Source: Bacillota bacterium
GTDB taxonomy: Bacteria; Bacillota; Clostridia; Peptostreptococcales; Anaerovoracaceae
Length of the DNA: 48,969 nucleotides
Direction: 5' to 3'
Assembly (NCBI GenBank): GCA_017941085.1
Contig: JAGAXF010000023.1
Span: 1-48,969, forward strand
Below the pieces are notes generated by a model that had not been told where the DNA came from, did not search any database, and worked only from the letters and a program-made list of their open reading frames with translations. The position numbers and the translations under genes are program-made. Of this stretch, positions 28,354-36,237 are shown one piece after another; position 1 is the first letter of the stretch, and every line of letters starts with the position of its first letter.

Positions 28354-29424
28354 TTATCCCAAAAGTTCATTCATTCTGGTTTCATATCCTTCAGGGTCTG
28401 CACCTATTATGGAGCCACCAACAATATTTCCCTCAGAGTCTACGAAGTATGTGGTGGGATATGCCTGTACGTGGATTTGATTTTTGATTCCTTCCCAATC
28501 AATTATGTTCAAATATGTAACTCCAGTATCCTCAATAATGGCCTTTGCTTCCTCCAGGCCCAAAGGAGTGGATCCATCCATTAATAGGCCCACCACCTGA
28601 CCTCCCTTTTCCTGAACCTTCTTGCTAAGTTCCTCTATTTCGGGAAGTTCCTGAATACATGGTCCACACCAGGATGCCCAGCAATTTACCATTGTAAACT
28701 TTGCTGCACCAAAGATTTCATCACTTGTAACCTGGTTTCCGTTAACATCCGTTGTAGTAAAGGAAAGCTGAACCCCAGTATCAACAGAGGTTTCATCCAC
28801 AGCTTCAAAGAATTTAACCGTTCCCTTGGCGCCTTCCAAATCCGAAAGTATGCCCTCATAAATAGGTTTTACCTCTTCAGAAAGACCCTCAGGAATATCC
28901 TTTCCGATGCTTATATAGCAATTGTATTTGCTACCGTTCTCCTCATAGGTTCCTATTTCCTCCAGGCTGCCTGGAGCTAAGCCCAGGAACCAGTCACACC
29001 ATTTTTCCAAATCCTCCTTGGTCCACTGGCTTTCCTCCGCCTTTATAATATTAAAGGCATTAATAGCCATCTCCTCTGCCTCCCTATATGCCTCATCCTC
29101 CATGGCATTTAGCTGATCCAAGCTGGCAGGATACAGATAAGCTTCATAAAGATAAAGACCTTCTTCCACCAAGGCTCCATCGTTGTACAAAAAAACCTTG
29201 TCCGAATTTTCCTCTAATGTCTTGGGCATGGCTATGGAAATACCTGTAGTGTCAGAAACCAATTCCTGTCCCTGAAGATCACCAGATGGTGAGCTTTCTT
29301 CTGTCGCAGTTTCCCCTTCCGTTGTTGCGGTTTCCCCGCTGCTATTTCCCTTTGAGTTTCCTCCGCAGGCAGTGGCCACCACCATAAGAGCAATAATCAT
29401 AATCACCAAAATCCTTTTTTTCAT
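28354..29424 (-). CDS. thioredoxin-like (TlpA-type) lipoprotein
   Basis: A 356-residue lipoprotein with a basic-hydrophobic signal and a lipobox-type ATACG near residue 20, then a Ser/Thr/Glu-rich linker, a middle domain of about 150 residues of unknown fold, and a C-terminal thioredoxin domain (about 225-356) with the active site WASWCGPC. It is anchored outside the membrane, where it could reduce or oxidise thiols. Neighbours upstream are a polyferredoxin membrane protein and a CXXC micro-protein, suggesting an electron path from cytoplasm to this thioredoxin. Confidence 0.88.
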   Translation of the reverse strand: MKKRILVIMIIALMVVATACGGNSKGNSSGETATTEGETATEESSPSGDLQGQELVSDTTGISIAMPKTLEENSDKVFLYNDGALVEEGLYLYEAYLYPASLDQLNAMEDEAYREAEEMAINAFNIIKAEESQWTKEDLEKWCDWFLGLAPGSLEEIGTYEENGSKYNCYISIGKDIPEGLSEEVKPIYEGILSDLEGAKGTVKFFEAVDETSVDTGVQLSFTTTDVNGNQVTSDEIFGAAKFTMVNCWASWCGPCIQELPEIEELSKKVQEKGGQVVGLLMDGSTPLGLEEAKAIIEDTGVTYLNIIDWEGIKNQIHVQAYPTTYFVDSEGNIVGGSIIGADPEGYETRMNELLG

Positions 29425-29479
29425 TCTGTTTCCTCCAATATCCAGTTTTATTTATTATTAACAGTTATTTATTACATTG

Positions 29480-30379
29480 TTACATATGGTTTTCCAGAGC
29501 TTCTTCTTTCTCTATTCCATCTTTGTTCAAAAATGTCAGAGCCAGGGAATTGGCAGGGCATACCTTTACACATTCTCCGCAACGTATGCACTCGGAGCTG
29601 TTGGGGGTTTTGCTTGGATCCACCTGCATCTTACAAATTTTTGCACAGGCTCCACATTCTGTGCAAGTGACCTTATTACATTTCAACTTGAGAAAGCTTA
29701 TTCTGTTAAACAATCCGTAAAACGCACCCAGGGGGCATATGTATTTGCAGAAAGGTCTGTGAATCACTATGGACGTTAAAACCATAACTACCAAAATTAC
29801 CATCTTCCAGGCATATAAGAAGTGGGCCGCAGATCTTAATCCTTCATCCACTATCATAAGTGGAATTCCTCCCTCAAGCATTCCTACAGGGCATACCCAC
29901 TTGCAGAAATATGGAAAGCTCACTCCATATTCATCTCTTAAAATAATGGGAAAAAGAATCACCAGTACCAGGAGAAATACATATTTCAGTTTTCTCAGGA
30001 TTTTATCTACTCTCTCCGGAATAGTTATTTTCTTTAGGGGTATCTTATGCAGCAACTCCTGCACTAGACCAAAGGGACATAACCAGCCGCAGATAAACCT
30101 GCCAAGAATTACACCCAGCAAGGCAATATATCCTATTACATAAAAGGCAATCTTTGGTCGTCTGGCACTGAACATGGCCTGAATTGAACCCAGAGGGCAG
30201 GCTCCCAAAGCTCCGGGACATGAATAGCAGTTCATTCCCGGTACGCAGAAATTCTTTAATGGGCCCTGATATATTTTCCCTGTAATGAATCCCGTTAAAT
30301 TACCGTTGGTTACAAGGGCAAAGGCGCCCTGAACCAAATGCCTAAAGGTTCTATGCTTCTTAAGCTTAGCCAATTCCAA
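29480..30379 (-). CDS. NapH/CcoG-like 4Fe-4S membrane protein
   Basis: About 299 residues. A CYSCPGALGACPLG motif near the N-terminus is followed by several membrane helices with CP motifs (GWLCPFGL, CKWVCPVGM, CKYICPLGA) and a C-terminal ferredoxin domain with CTECGACAKIC and CIRCGECVKVCP. It likely relays electrons at the cytoplasmic face. The start is uncertain: a TTG at 30379 lies 4 nt after GGAG and overlaps the end of the CXXC micro-gene; the open frame extends to 30412, and another TTG lies at 30373. All starts are non-ATG. Confidence 0.82.
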   Translation of the reverse strand: MELAKLKKHRTFRHLVQGAFALVTNGNLTGFITGKIYQGPLKNFCVPGMNCYSCPGALGACPLGSIQAMFSARRPKIAFYVIGYIALLGVILGRFICGWLCPFGLVQELLHKIPLKKITIPERVDKILRKLKYVFLLVLVILFPIILRDEYGVSFPYFCKWVCPVGMLEGGIPLMIVDEGLRSAAHFLYAWKMVILVVMVLTSIVIHRPFCKYICPLGAFYGLFNRISFLKLKCNKVTCTECGACAKICKMQVDPSKTPNSSECIRCGECVKVCPANSLALTFLNKDGIEKEEALENHM

Positions 30380-30512
30380 CACACTCCAGACATATGGCTG
30401 CCGCCTTGGCAAAGACTAAGGCCGTCTCACCTCTGTATACTCCATAGGCCAGAGAGCAAAGAGCCCCCGCCACAACTATATATTTAAGATATTTCTCTAC
30501 AAACTTTTTCAT
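30366..30512 (-). CDS. CD1871A-family CXXC micro-protein
   Basis: A 48-residue protein, too short for routine gene calls. It starts with MKKFVEKYLKYIV, has one hydrophobic segment (about 11-25) and ends CLECVGIG, the hallmark C-terminal CXXC of the CD1871A family. The ATG overlaps the stop of mgsA as ATGA (30509-30512), and its 3' end overlaps the start region of the 4Fe-4S membrane protein. The arrangement with a polyferredoxin membrane protein and a TlpA-like lipoprotein suggests a thiol-disulfide or electron relay role. Confidence 0.8.
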   Translation of the reverse strand: MKKFVEKYLKYIVVAGALCSLAYGVYRGETALVFAKAAAICLECVGIG

Positions 30513-31855
30513 TTTTTATCACTGTTCTTTCCCTGGTTACGCTTCCCTTCCTTCCAGGCTTTGATTTTCTCCAAACGTTCCTTATACCTAGCCTCATTAC
30601 CCTGAGTGGTAGGATAATAATACTCTGTCCCCTTTAAAGACTCCGGCAGGCATTCCATCTCCGTCATCTTCTCCTCAAAGTCATGGGCATATTTGTATCC
30701 CTTGCCGTAGTCAAGATCCTTCATTAGCTTGGTGGGAGCATTTCTAATGTGCAGTGGCACCGGCTCATCCAATTCATTTAAGGCATCTCTCTTTGCCAAC
30801 ATATAGGCCACGTCCATGGCATTGGATTTGGGAGACATAGCCATATATACCACAGCTTCCGTTAAATTAACGGAGCATTCCGGCATTCCGATGAAATGGC
30901 AGGCCTGGTAGGCAGCCACCGCCACATCCAAGGCCCTTGAATCCGCCAGTCCCACGTCTTCACTGGCAAAGCGAACCACGCGTCTGGCTATATATAATGG
31001 ATCCTCTCCTGCCTCCAGCATTCTTGCCAGCCAGTAAACCGAGGCGTCGGGATCGGTATTTCTCATGGATTTGTGAAGAGCAGATATTAGGTTATAGTGC
31101 TCCTCTCCATTTTTGTCGTAAAGTAAAGACTTCTTGGAAACGCATTGTTCAAAGGTTTCGTCCGTTACGGTTACCTTGCCATTCTCGTCCACATCTCCAT
31201 TTAAAATAACCATGTCCAAAGTGGAAAGAGCCACTCTGGCATCTCCGTTGGAGAACTGAGCTATCTTAAATAGCATTTCCTCATCCATCTCTATGTCCTG
31301 TCCACCAAAGCCCCTTTCATCCTTCATGGCATTGTCCAAAAGCTCTTTTACTTCTTCCGGAGTCAAGGATTGGAGAACAAATACCTTGCACCTGGAAAGA
31401 AGAGCGTTGTTCACTTCAAAGGAGGGATTCTCTGTGGTGGCGCCAATTAAAATGATGCTGCCCTTTTCAACAAAGGGAAGGAATGCATCCTGCTGGGCTT
31501 TATTGAATCTGTGGATTTCGTCCACAAATACAATAGTCTTCTCTCCGAACTTGCGGTTTTCTTCCGCTTGTTTCATTACCTCCCTTATATCCTTTATGCT
31601 GCTGTTAACAGCGGAAAAATCTATAAAGGAAGCCTTGGTTCTACTGGCGATTATTCTCGCCAAGGTAGTTTTACCCACGCCGGGAGGACCCCAAAAAATC
31701 ATAGAGGATATTTGATCACTTTCTATGAGTCTTCGCAGCACCTTCCCCTGGCCAAGGAGATGACCTTGGCCCACGTATTCGTCCAAATCCCTTGGTCTCA
31801 TTCTGGCGGCCAAGGGCTGTGGAACTGTATTTTCAAACAACGTCATTTGATCCAT
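30509..31855 (-). CDS. rarA: replication-associated recombination protein A (MgsA/RarA)
   Basis: A 448-residue AAA+ ATPase of the clamp-loader clade acting at stalled replication forks. Walker A GPPGVGKT (56-63), Walker B IVFVDEIHRF (108-117), sensor region GATTENPSFEVN, and the C-terminal MgsA oligomerisation domain with GTEYYYPTTQGNE. Length is normal. The ATG at 31855 is exactly where the predicted transcript begins (leaderless). The stop overlaps the CD1871A ATG, so the redox genes downstream are coupled to it. Confidence 0.96.
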   Translation of the reverse strand: MDQMTLFENTVPQPLAARMRPRDLDEYVGQGHLLGQGKVLRRLIESDQISSMIFWGPPGVGKTTLARIIASRTKASFIDFSAVNSSIKDIREVMKQAEENRKFGEKTIVFVDEIHRFNKAQQDAFLPFVEKGSIILIGATTENPSFEVNNALLSRCKVFVLQSLTPEEVKELLDNAMKDERGFGGQDIEMDEEMLFKIAQFSNGDARVALSTLDMVILNGDVDENGKVTVTDETFEQCVSKKSLLYDKNGEEHYNLISALHKSMRNTDPDASVYWLARMLEAGEDPLYIARRVVRFASEDVGLADSRALDVAVAAYQACHFIGMPECSVNLTEAVVYMAMSPKSNAMDVAYMLAKRDALNELDEPVPLHIRNAPTKLMKDLDYGKGYKYAHDFEEKMTEMECLPESLKGTEYYYPTTQGNEARYKERLEKIKAWKEGKRNQGKNSDKK

Positions 31856-31870
31856 GGCTCCATTATATCA
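31856..31870 (-). promoter_or_regulatory. leaderless extended -10 promoter of mgsA/rarA
   Basis: On the minus strand TGA is followed by TATAAT (31867-31862); seven bases on from the last T is 31855, the A of the ATG. The six-base gap GGAGCC contains a GGAG only 2 nt from the ATG, too near for normal Shine-Dalgarno use. The whole gap to the divergent DUF3810 ATG is 47 bp. Confidence 0.6.
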
Positions 31871-31887
31871 CAGAAAAACGAAACGTA

Positions 31888-31902
31888 TGGTATAATACTA
31901 AT
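31888..31902 (+). promoter_or_regulatory. leaderless extended -10 promoter of the DUF3810 gene
   Basis: TGG then TATAAT (31891-31896). Predicted +1 is 31903, the A of the ATG. The bases between, ACTAAT, hold no ribosome binding site and no -35 match is visible. The mgsA -10 lies 23 bp away on the other strand, so the two promoters must overlap physically. Confidence 0.6.
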
Positions 31903-33042
31903 ATGTCAGAAATTATTAAGAAATTCGCAAATAACGACTATTTTTACAACCCTCAAGAGAAAAAGAAAAGTTCCCTTCTCTGGCTTTTTCTTTTCCTGAT
32001 ATTTATGGGGATAGGCCTAACACTATCCATTCTTTCCAGAGAGGTTCCTGAATTTGCTCCCTTCTACAGCACTAAAATATATCCTCTTTGGCAGGGCACC
32101 CTGGGACGGTTTTCCGGGCTGTTTCCCTTTTCTCTATCCGAGGCCATACTGTATTCCCTTCCTGTCATTTTAATTCTGGATATTATATTTATAATTGTGA
32201 GAAAGCGTAGAAGGTTTTCCGGTGTAATAAAAAGAATCCTGGTATTTCTTTCTCTATTGTTTTGCATATATACCGCCAATTGCGGCGTTAATTATTTTAA
32301 TAAGCCCTTCCTTGTTTCTGAAAGAGTTCCCATTGTAGAGCCTAATCTTCCTCGGATTGTTCAGTTCTGCCAATACCTGGTGGATGAGCTGAACCATTCC
32401 TCAGAGGAAAACATGAAGGGCACCTCTCCCCAGGACTATTACCCTCAAGGCCAGGAGCTGGCAGAGGAGGCTGTGGAAGCCATGAATAGACTGGGAGGAA
32501 TATATCCTTCTTTGTCCGGATATTATTCAAAACCAAAGGCCATTACCAATTCAAGGCCTTTCAGCAATATGGGGGTCACCGGAATATACTCACCCTTTAC
32601 CATTGAAGCAAATTACAATAGGGAAATGACTCCCTACAATCTGCCCTTTACCGCTTGTCACGAGCTTTCCCATCTAAAGGGTTATATGGATGAAGGAGAA
32701 GCCAATTTTATCGGCTTCCTTGCATGTATAAATTCTGACAATAAAGCCTTTAATCGCAGTGGTCTTATGATGGCCTGGGTTTACGCGGGAAATGAGCTTT
32801 ATAGATTGGACAGAGACACCTTTTCCAAGCTAAGAAAATCCCTGCCGGAGGATGTAATTCAGGAGCTTGATGACAACAATGAGTTTTGGGAAACTTATGA
32901 AACCAAAGCATCGGAAATCCAAGATCAGATAAACGATGCCTACCTTCAATACAATGGACTTGAGGAAGGTATAGTTAGCTATGACACCGTAACTGTAATG
33001 ATGGTGTCCTGGTTTTTCACCTCTGCGGAAGCAAATATATAA
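31903..33042 (+). CDS. DUF3810 membrane protein, putative zinc metalloprotease
   Basis: A 379-residue protein. Hydrophobic segments lie at about 22-44, 82-102 and 111-128, followed by an extracytoplasmic catalytic-type domain with HELSH (253-257) and a downstream EGEAN (264-268), a gluzincin-like HExxH-plus-Glu pattern. DUF3810 proteins carry this motif but their substrates are unknown. The frame is open back to 31792, but that part runs into the mgsA gene and promoter; ATG 31903 is chosen. A CPBP protease gene follows 34 nt downstream, making a possible two-protease operon. Confidence 0.82.
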   Translation: MSEIIKKFANNDYFYNPQEKKKSSLLWLFLFLIFMGIGLTLSILSREVPEFAPFYSTKIYPLWQGTLGRFSGLFPFSLSEAILYSLPVILILDIIFIIVRKRRRFSGVIKRILVFLSLLFCIYTANCGVNYFNKPFLVSERVPIVEPNLPRIVQFCQYLVDELNHSSEENMKGTSPQDYYPQGQELAEEAVEAMNRLGGIYPSLSGYYSKPKAITNSRPFSNMGVTGIYSPFTIEANYNREMTPYNLPFTACHELSHLKGYMDEGEANFIGFLACINSDNKAFNRSGLMMAWVYAGNELYRLDRDTFSKLRKSLPEDVIQELDDNNEFWETYETKASEIQDQINDAYLQYNGLEEGIVSYDTVTVMMVSWFFTSAEANI

Positions 33043-33076
33043 TTGATTCAGCTTCTGTAAAGCGAGGAAAGGCAGT

Positions 33077-33703
33077 ATGGAAAACAATTCTAACAATAAT
33101 ATCAAAGCCTTTAATATCAAGACCTGGGCATATTTGTTTCTGCCCATTATCCTTTATGTTTTCCTATCCTGGCTATTGGAAATAATACTGTCTGTCCTGG
33201 AAATAAGAGTCAACTTATATCCTCTTATTAAAACAATAATCCTGCTTTTTATACTTTGTTTGTTTCTCTTTTACCACATAAGGAAAAATGATTTAAAAGC
33301 AGATATTTTTATATCCTTACCAAGGTCAAAGGAGCTGGCCTTGGTTATTGTAATAGCAGTGGTTCTTGGGTGCATTTCAAAGTTTGCCCTTAGAGCCTTG
33401 GCTCCTAATACTGCAACCATTCCCTTCGACCTTCTTAATGTCCTTACCTATGTAATACTTGTTCCCTCACTGGAGGAAACTCTCTATAGAGGATACTTTA
33501 TCCAACAAGGAGAAAAAATAATGGGAAGGACAACTGCTGTAGTATTAAGCACCCTGCTATTTGCCTTTGCTCATAGGACGACTGCTCAAATACTCATGTC
33601 CATTCCCATAGGATTTATTCTGTCCCTTGTATATGCCAAGGGAAGAAATCTTCTATATCCAATTTTAATTCACGGGATTATTAATCTAATAATTCTAATC
33701 TGA
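33077..33703 (+). CDS. CPBP-family intramembrane metalloprotease
   Basis: A 208-residue polytopic membrane protein. The Abi/CAAX signatures are present: EETLYRG (133-139), a second-motif His166 in FAFAHR and His199 in ILIHGIINL. In Gram-positive bacteria such proteins are linked to bacteriocin self-immunity, secretion or peptide processing. GAGGAAAGG precedes the ATG. The stop at 33703 is one base from the stop of the convergent aldo/keto reductase gene. Confidence 0.88.
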   Translation: MENNSNNNIKAFNIKTWAYLFLPIILYVFLSWLLEIILSVLEIRVNLYPLIKTIILLFILCLFLFYHIRKNDLKADIFISLPRSKELALVIVIAVVLGCISKFALRALAPNTATIPFDLLNVLTYVILVPSLEETLYRGYFIQQGEKIMGRTTAVVLSTLLFAFAHRTTAQILMSIPIGFILSLVYAKGRNLLYPILIHGIINLIILI

Positions 33704-33704
33704 T

Positions 33705-34886
33705 TTATTTACCCACTACCCACCTTCTGGCCACTTCTGCTGCTATTTTATAGGGAAGTGGTCTAAGAGCTTTATCCGCCTTTTTAAGTTCTTGGATAAT
33801 ATTAATATGCTGAGGGCAGTGGCTTTCGCATTTTCCGCAGGCCACACACTGTGACGGGAAGGCCTTCTCTTTTCTAATGGCAACTACCTGCAGGTATTCC
33901 CTTCTTCCTACGGATTTTTTCTCCGAATACATTTCGTTGTAGCATCTGAAGGCTCCGGGAATATCCACCCCTTTTGGACAAGGCATACAGTAACCGCATC
34001 CGGTGCAGGGAACCTTGGTGGTGGCATCTATGGATCGCTTTATATCTTCAATTAGAGCAAAGTCTTCTTCACTTAAATCTCCCACCTTGGAATCGTCGGC
34101 AATGGCACAATTCTCTTCAACCATTTCCAAACTGTTCATTCCGGATAAAACGCAGGTTACCGCCGGTTGATCCCAAAGCCACCTAAAGGCCAGTTCCGCA
34201 GGAGTCATAGTTCTGGAATGACTTGCAATTCTTTCTCTAGCTTCCTTTGGTAATAGGGTCACCAGTTTGCCGCCTCTCAAAGGCTCCATAATAATTACAG
34301 GAATCCCCTTTTCATAGGCAGCCTCCAGACCAATTCTTCCTGCCTGACTTACCTCGTCCATATAATTATATTGAATCTGACAAAAGTCCCAGTCATAGGC
34401 ATTTAGAATCTTGAGAAACATTTCCGTGTTTCCGTGGAAGGAGAATCCTATTTCTTTGATTTCTCCTGATTCCTTTTTCCCGGATATCCATTCTTCTATT
34501 CCCAGGGAACAAAGGTTGTTCCATGCCTCTATGTCCGTAAGCATGTGCATCAAATAGTAATCCACATGATCTGTCCTCAACCTGGAAAGCTGCTCCTTAA
34601 AATATTTGTCAATGGAGCCCCTGCTTTTAATCAAATATTGGGGAAGCTTTGTGGCAATCTTGACTTTATCCCTTATGCCGTTCTTTTCAAGTATTTCCCC
34701 AAGGCATGCTTCGCTGTCGGGATAGATATAGGCAGTGTCGTAGTAATTGACTCCTGCCTCATAGGCCGCCATTACTTCTTTCTCTGCCTTTTCGTAATCT
34801 ATGCCGGATCCCTTGCGAGTAAACCTCATGCAGCCGTAACCCAGAACGGATATTGGCTCTCCTCTTCTATCGTTTCTATATTTCAT
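33705..34886 (-). CDS. aldo/keto reductase with C-terminal ferredoxin domain
   Basis: A 393-residue fusion. Residues 1-about 280 are an AKR barrel with the catalytic Asp/Tyr in YYDTAYIYPDS, Lys in IATKLP and His in DYYLMHML. The C-terminal part has two cluster motifs, CTGCGYCMPCPKG and CVACGKCESHCP. This architecture is common in anaerobes and is thought to let the enzyme use ferredoxin-derived electrons; the substrate is unknown. The ribosome binding site AAAGGAAAG is very close to the ATG. It lies 24 nt downstream of thyA. Confidence 0.92.
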   Translation of the reverse strand: MKYRNDRRGEPISVLGYGCMRFTRKGSGIDYEKAEKEVMAAYEAGVNYYDTAYIYPDSEACLGEILEKNGIRDKVKIATKLPQYLIKSRGSIDKYFKEQLSRLRTDHVDYYLMHMLTDIEAWNNLCSLGIEEWISGKKESGEIKEIGFSFHGNTEMFLKILNAYDWDFCQIQYNYMDEVSQAGRIGLEAAYEKGIPVIIMEPLRGGKLVTLLPKEARERIASHSRTMTPAELAFRWLWDQPAVTCVLSGMNSLEMVEENCAIADDSKVGDLSEEDFALIEDIKRSIDATTKVPCTGCGYCMPCPKGVDIPGAFRCYNEMYSEKKSVGRREYLQVVAIRKEKAFPSQCVACGKCESHCPQHINIIQELKKADKALRPLPYKIAAEVARRWVVGK

Positions 34887-34910
34887 CTTTCCTTTGGTTA
34901 TTCCTTTAAT

Positions 34911-35756
34911 CTATATGCCCAGTTCAAAGACCAGCTGGGGCTTCATGGGATTATAGTTTTCCAAAGCAAAGTCCTCTAGACATATATCCGTAAAATCGCA
35001 GCCCTCCTCTTTGCTTAGGGTCATTTGGGGAAGTGCTGTTTCCTCTTCCTGATGCTCCGAGAATCTTCTAAGAAGTTCATTGGCATTGTCAAAATGTCTG
35101 TCATAGATTTGCTCGTTGGCAACAAAGTGAGTAAATACTCCAGGCTTGTATCCTGTTACCTTTGCTATCATCATAAGGAGCGCAGCATACTGTATCTCAT
35201 TTATTCCTCCGGCTCCTGATGCCGTCAGCATGTCACCGCTTCTTTGAACGAGACACATATCCAAATATTCTCCTCGCACATTCCAAATAGTAAGGAAGGC
35301 ACAGGGGGCCAAGCCCTCTGTTTCTCTTAGATCCGTCTCCTGCCAAAGGGACATTATTTTTCTTCTCCCATAGGGATCTTTCTTTATGTCCTGGATTAAA
35401 TTATTGACCATGTCATATCGCTTAACTGTGGCACCATATCTTTGGCCGATGGTTCCGTCCCCAATATCCCAGGGATTCCACCAGGTTACTCCCATTTCCT
35501 CCATTTCGGAAATAACATTGGTGGGATGCTGGTAAATGGTAATTATCTCTCTAATACCGGTTTTCCAGGCCTGATGTCTGAGAGTACAAATAGGAAACTC
35601 ACCCTGGCTTAAATCATACTGCCTGGTAACATGGTTAACACTTATGGTATGGGCCGGTGTACCGTCCTCATACTTGGGTCTTGGATTAATATCCTTATAT
35701 CCATTATCCAAAATATTCTTTATATCCCTAACAAGATATTTGTCAGCCTTGGTCAT
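34911..35756 (-). CDS. thyA: thymidylate synthase, divergent ThyA
   Basis: A 281-residue ThyA-fold protein that should methylate dUMP to dTMP using 5,10-methylene-THF. The nucleophile region reads GLAPCAFLT (Cys152), followed by VQRSGDM and GGINEIQYAALLM; the Arg pair is in DPYGRRKIM. Compared with classical ThyA (PPCH and QRSxDxxLGxPFN) the His after Cys is Ala and the PFN loop is replaced by a Gly-rich GAGGIN. It looks like a divergent clade. It has its own TG-A-TATAAT promoter and a leader of about 35 nt with AAAGG, downstream of a cobalamin-riboswitch transcript. Confidence 0.85.
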   Translation of the reverse strand: MTKADKYLVRDIKNILDNGYKDINPRPKYEDGTPAHTISVNHVTRQYDLSQGEFPICTLRHQAWKTGIREIITIYQHPTNVISEMEEMGVTWWNPWDIGDGTIGQRYGATVKRYDMVNNLIQDIKKDPYGRRKIMSLWQETDLRETEGLAPCAFLTIWNVRGEYLDMCLVQRSGDMLTASGAGGINEIQYAALLMMIAKVTGYKPGVFTHFVANEQIYDRHFDNANELLRRFSEHQEEETALPQMTLSKEEGCDFTDICLEDFALENYNPMKPQLVFELGI

Positions 35757-35792
35757 TGATTTATCTACACCTTTCCTTTGAAATTACCTGTA

Positions 35793-35803
35793 TATTATAT
35801 CAT
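35793..35803 (-). promoter_or_regulatory. extended -10 promoter of thyA
   Basis: A minus-strand TGATATAAT lies about 35-45 nt upstream of the thyA ATG at 35756, after the riboswitch terminator. No well-spaced -35 is seen. It gives thyA a transcript independent of the riboswitch. The position is given to within a few bases. Confidence 0.45.
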
Positions 35804-35822
35804 ATAGCCCCATTATTTTAAT

Positions 35823-35876
35823 CAAAAAATGGAGGATCCCTCTTCGCTTTAGTTTAGGCAGGAGCAAAGAGGGATC
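35823..35876 (-). terminator. intrinsic terminator downstream of the cobalamin riboswitch
   Basis: On the minus strand GATCCCTCTT (35876-35867) pairs with AAGAGGGATC (35844-35835), extended past one mismatch by a GC/GC pair. Six T follow (35829-35824) after a short gap. It ends the riboswitch transcript about 60 nt before thyA. Confidence 0.8.
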
Positions 35877-35929
35877 ACGAAAAAGAATGAAAAGCAATAT
35901 AAAAAGCCCATCATGCTTCAGCGACACTA

Positions 35930-35968
35930 TCACAAGAAAACGTCGTCAAAGTTAAAGGCTTTGTTCAT
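35930..35968 (-). CDS. possible 12-codon ORF in the riboswitch transcript
   Basis: Between the riboswitch and its terminator the only ATG-started frame I see reads MNKAFNFDDVFL. An AGGA lies about 12 nt upstream, which is weak. It could be a leader peptide or chance. No longer gene exists between 36020 and 35877 on this strand. Confidence 0.2.
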   Translation of the reverse strand: MNKAFNFDDVFL

Positions 35969-36020
35969 GGTACAATCAGTTCCTCGTGATCCTATGCAGC
36001 ATCGCTGCAAGCGTACATTA

Positions 36021-36181
36021 TAGGCGGCAGGTTTCCTGACTTAAGGTTCTTCGCTCCTCATAGCCTTCCCAAGAATTACTCAGTGGCATATTTATGAGGA
36101 CTCCCCTATTACAGTGACGGGCTCGTACAGGATTCTCACCTGTTTCCCTTTTAACCCTTTCAAAAGAAAAGGCACCGACTA
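36021..36181 (-). promoter_or_regulatory. cobalamin riboswitch (leftward)
   Basis: The minus strand carries the conserved B12-riboswitch core in order: GGTGCC; AAAGGGAAACAGGTGAGA; CCTGTACGAGCCCGTCACTG; CCACTG; GGGAAGGC; and the B12 box AGTCAGGAAACCTGCC (36041-36026). P1 can form between TAGTCGGT (36181-36174) and GCCGCCTA (36028-36021) with one mismatch. A TATAAT at 36203-36198 places +1 near 36191, just before P1. Normally it controls cobalamin synthesis, uptake or B12-independent isoenzymes; here the next ORF on the strand is thyA, beyond a terminator. Confidence 0.92.
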
Positions 36182-36237
36182 CTGATATTCAATTTGTATT
36201 ATAATTCTACCACGACAGCCAGGTGGCACACAACCCC

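Noticed and set aside
31792..31902. Longer DUF3810 protein starting at 31792
   Set aside because: That part would overlap the mgsA 5' end and run through both promoters. Its residues look non-coding, while ATG 31903 fits the -10 spacing.
35877..36020. A protein gene controlled by the riboswitch
   Set aside because: Only a 12-codon frame with a weak ribosome binding site is present before the terminator, so no real gene is claimed.
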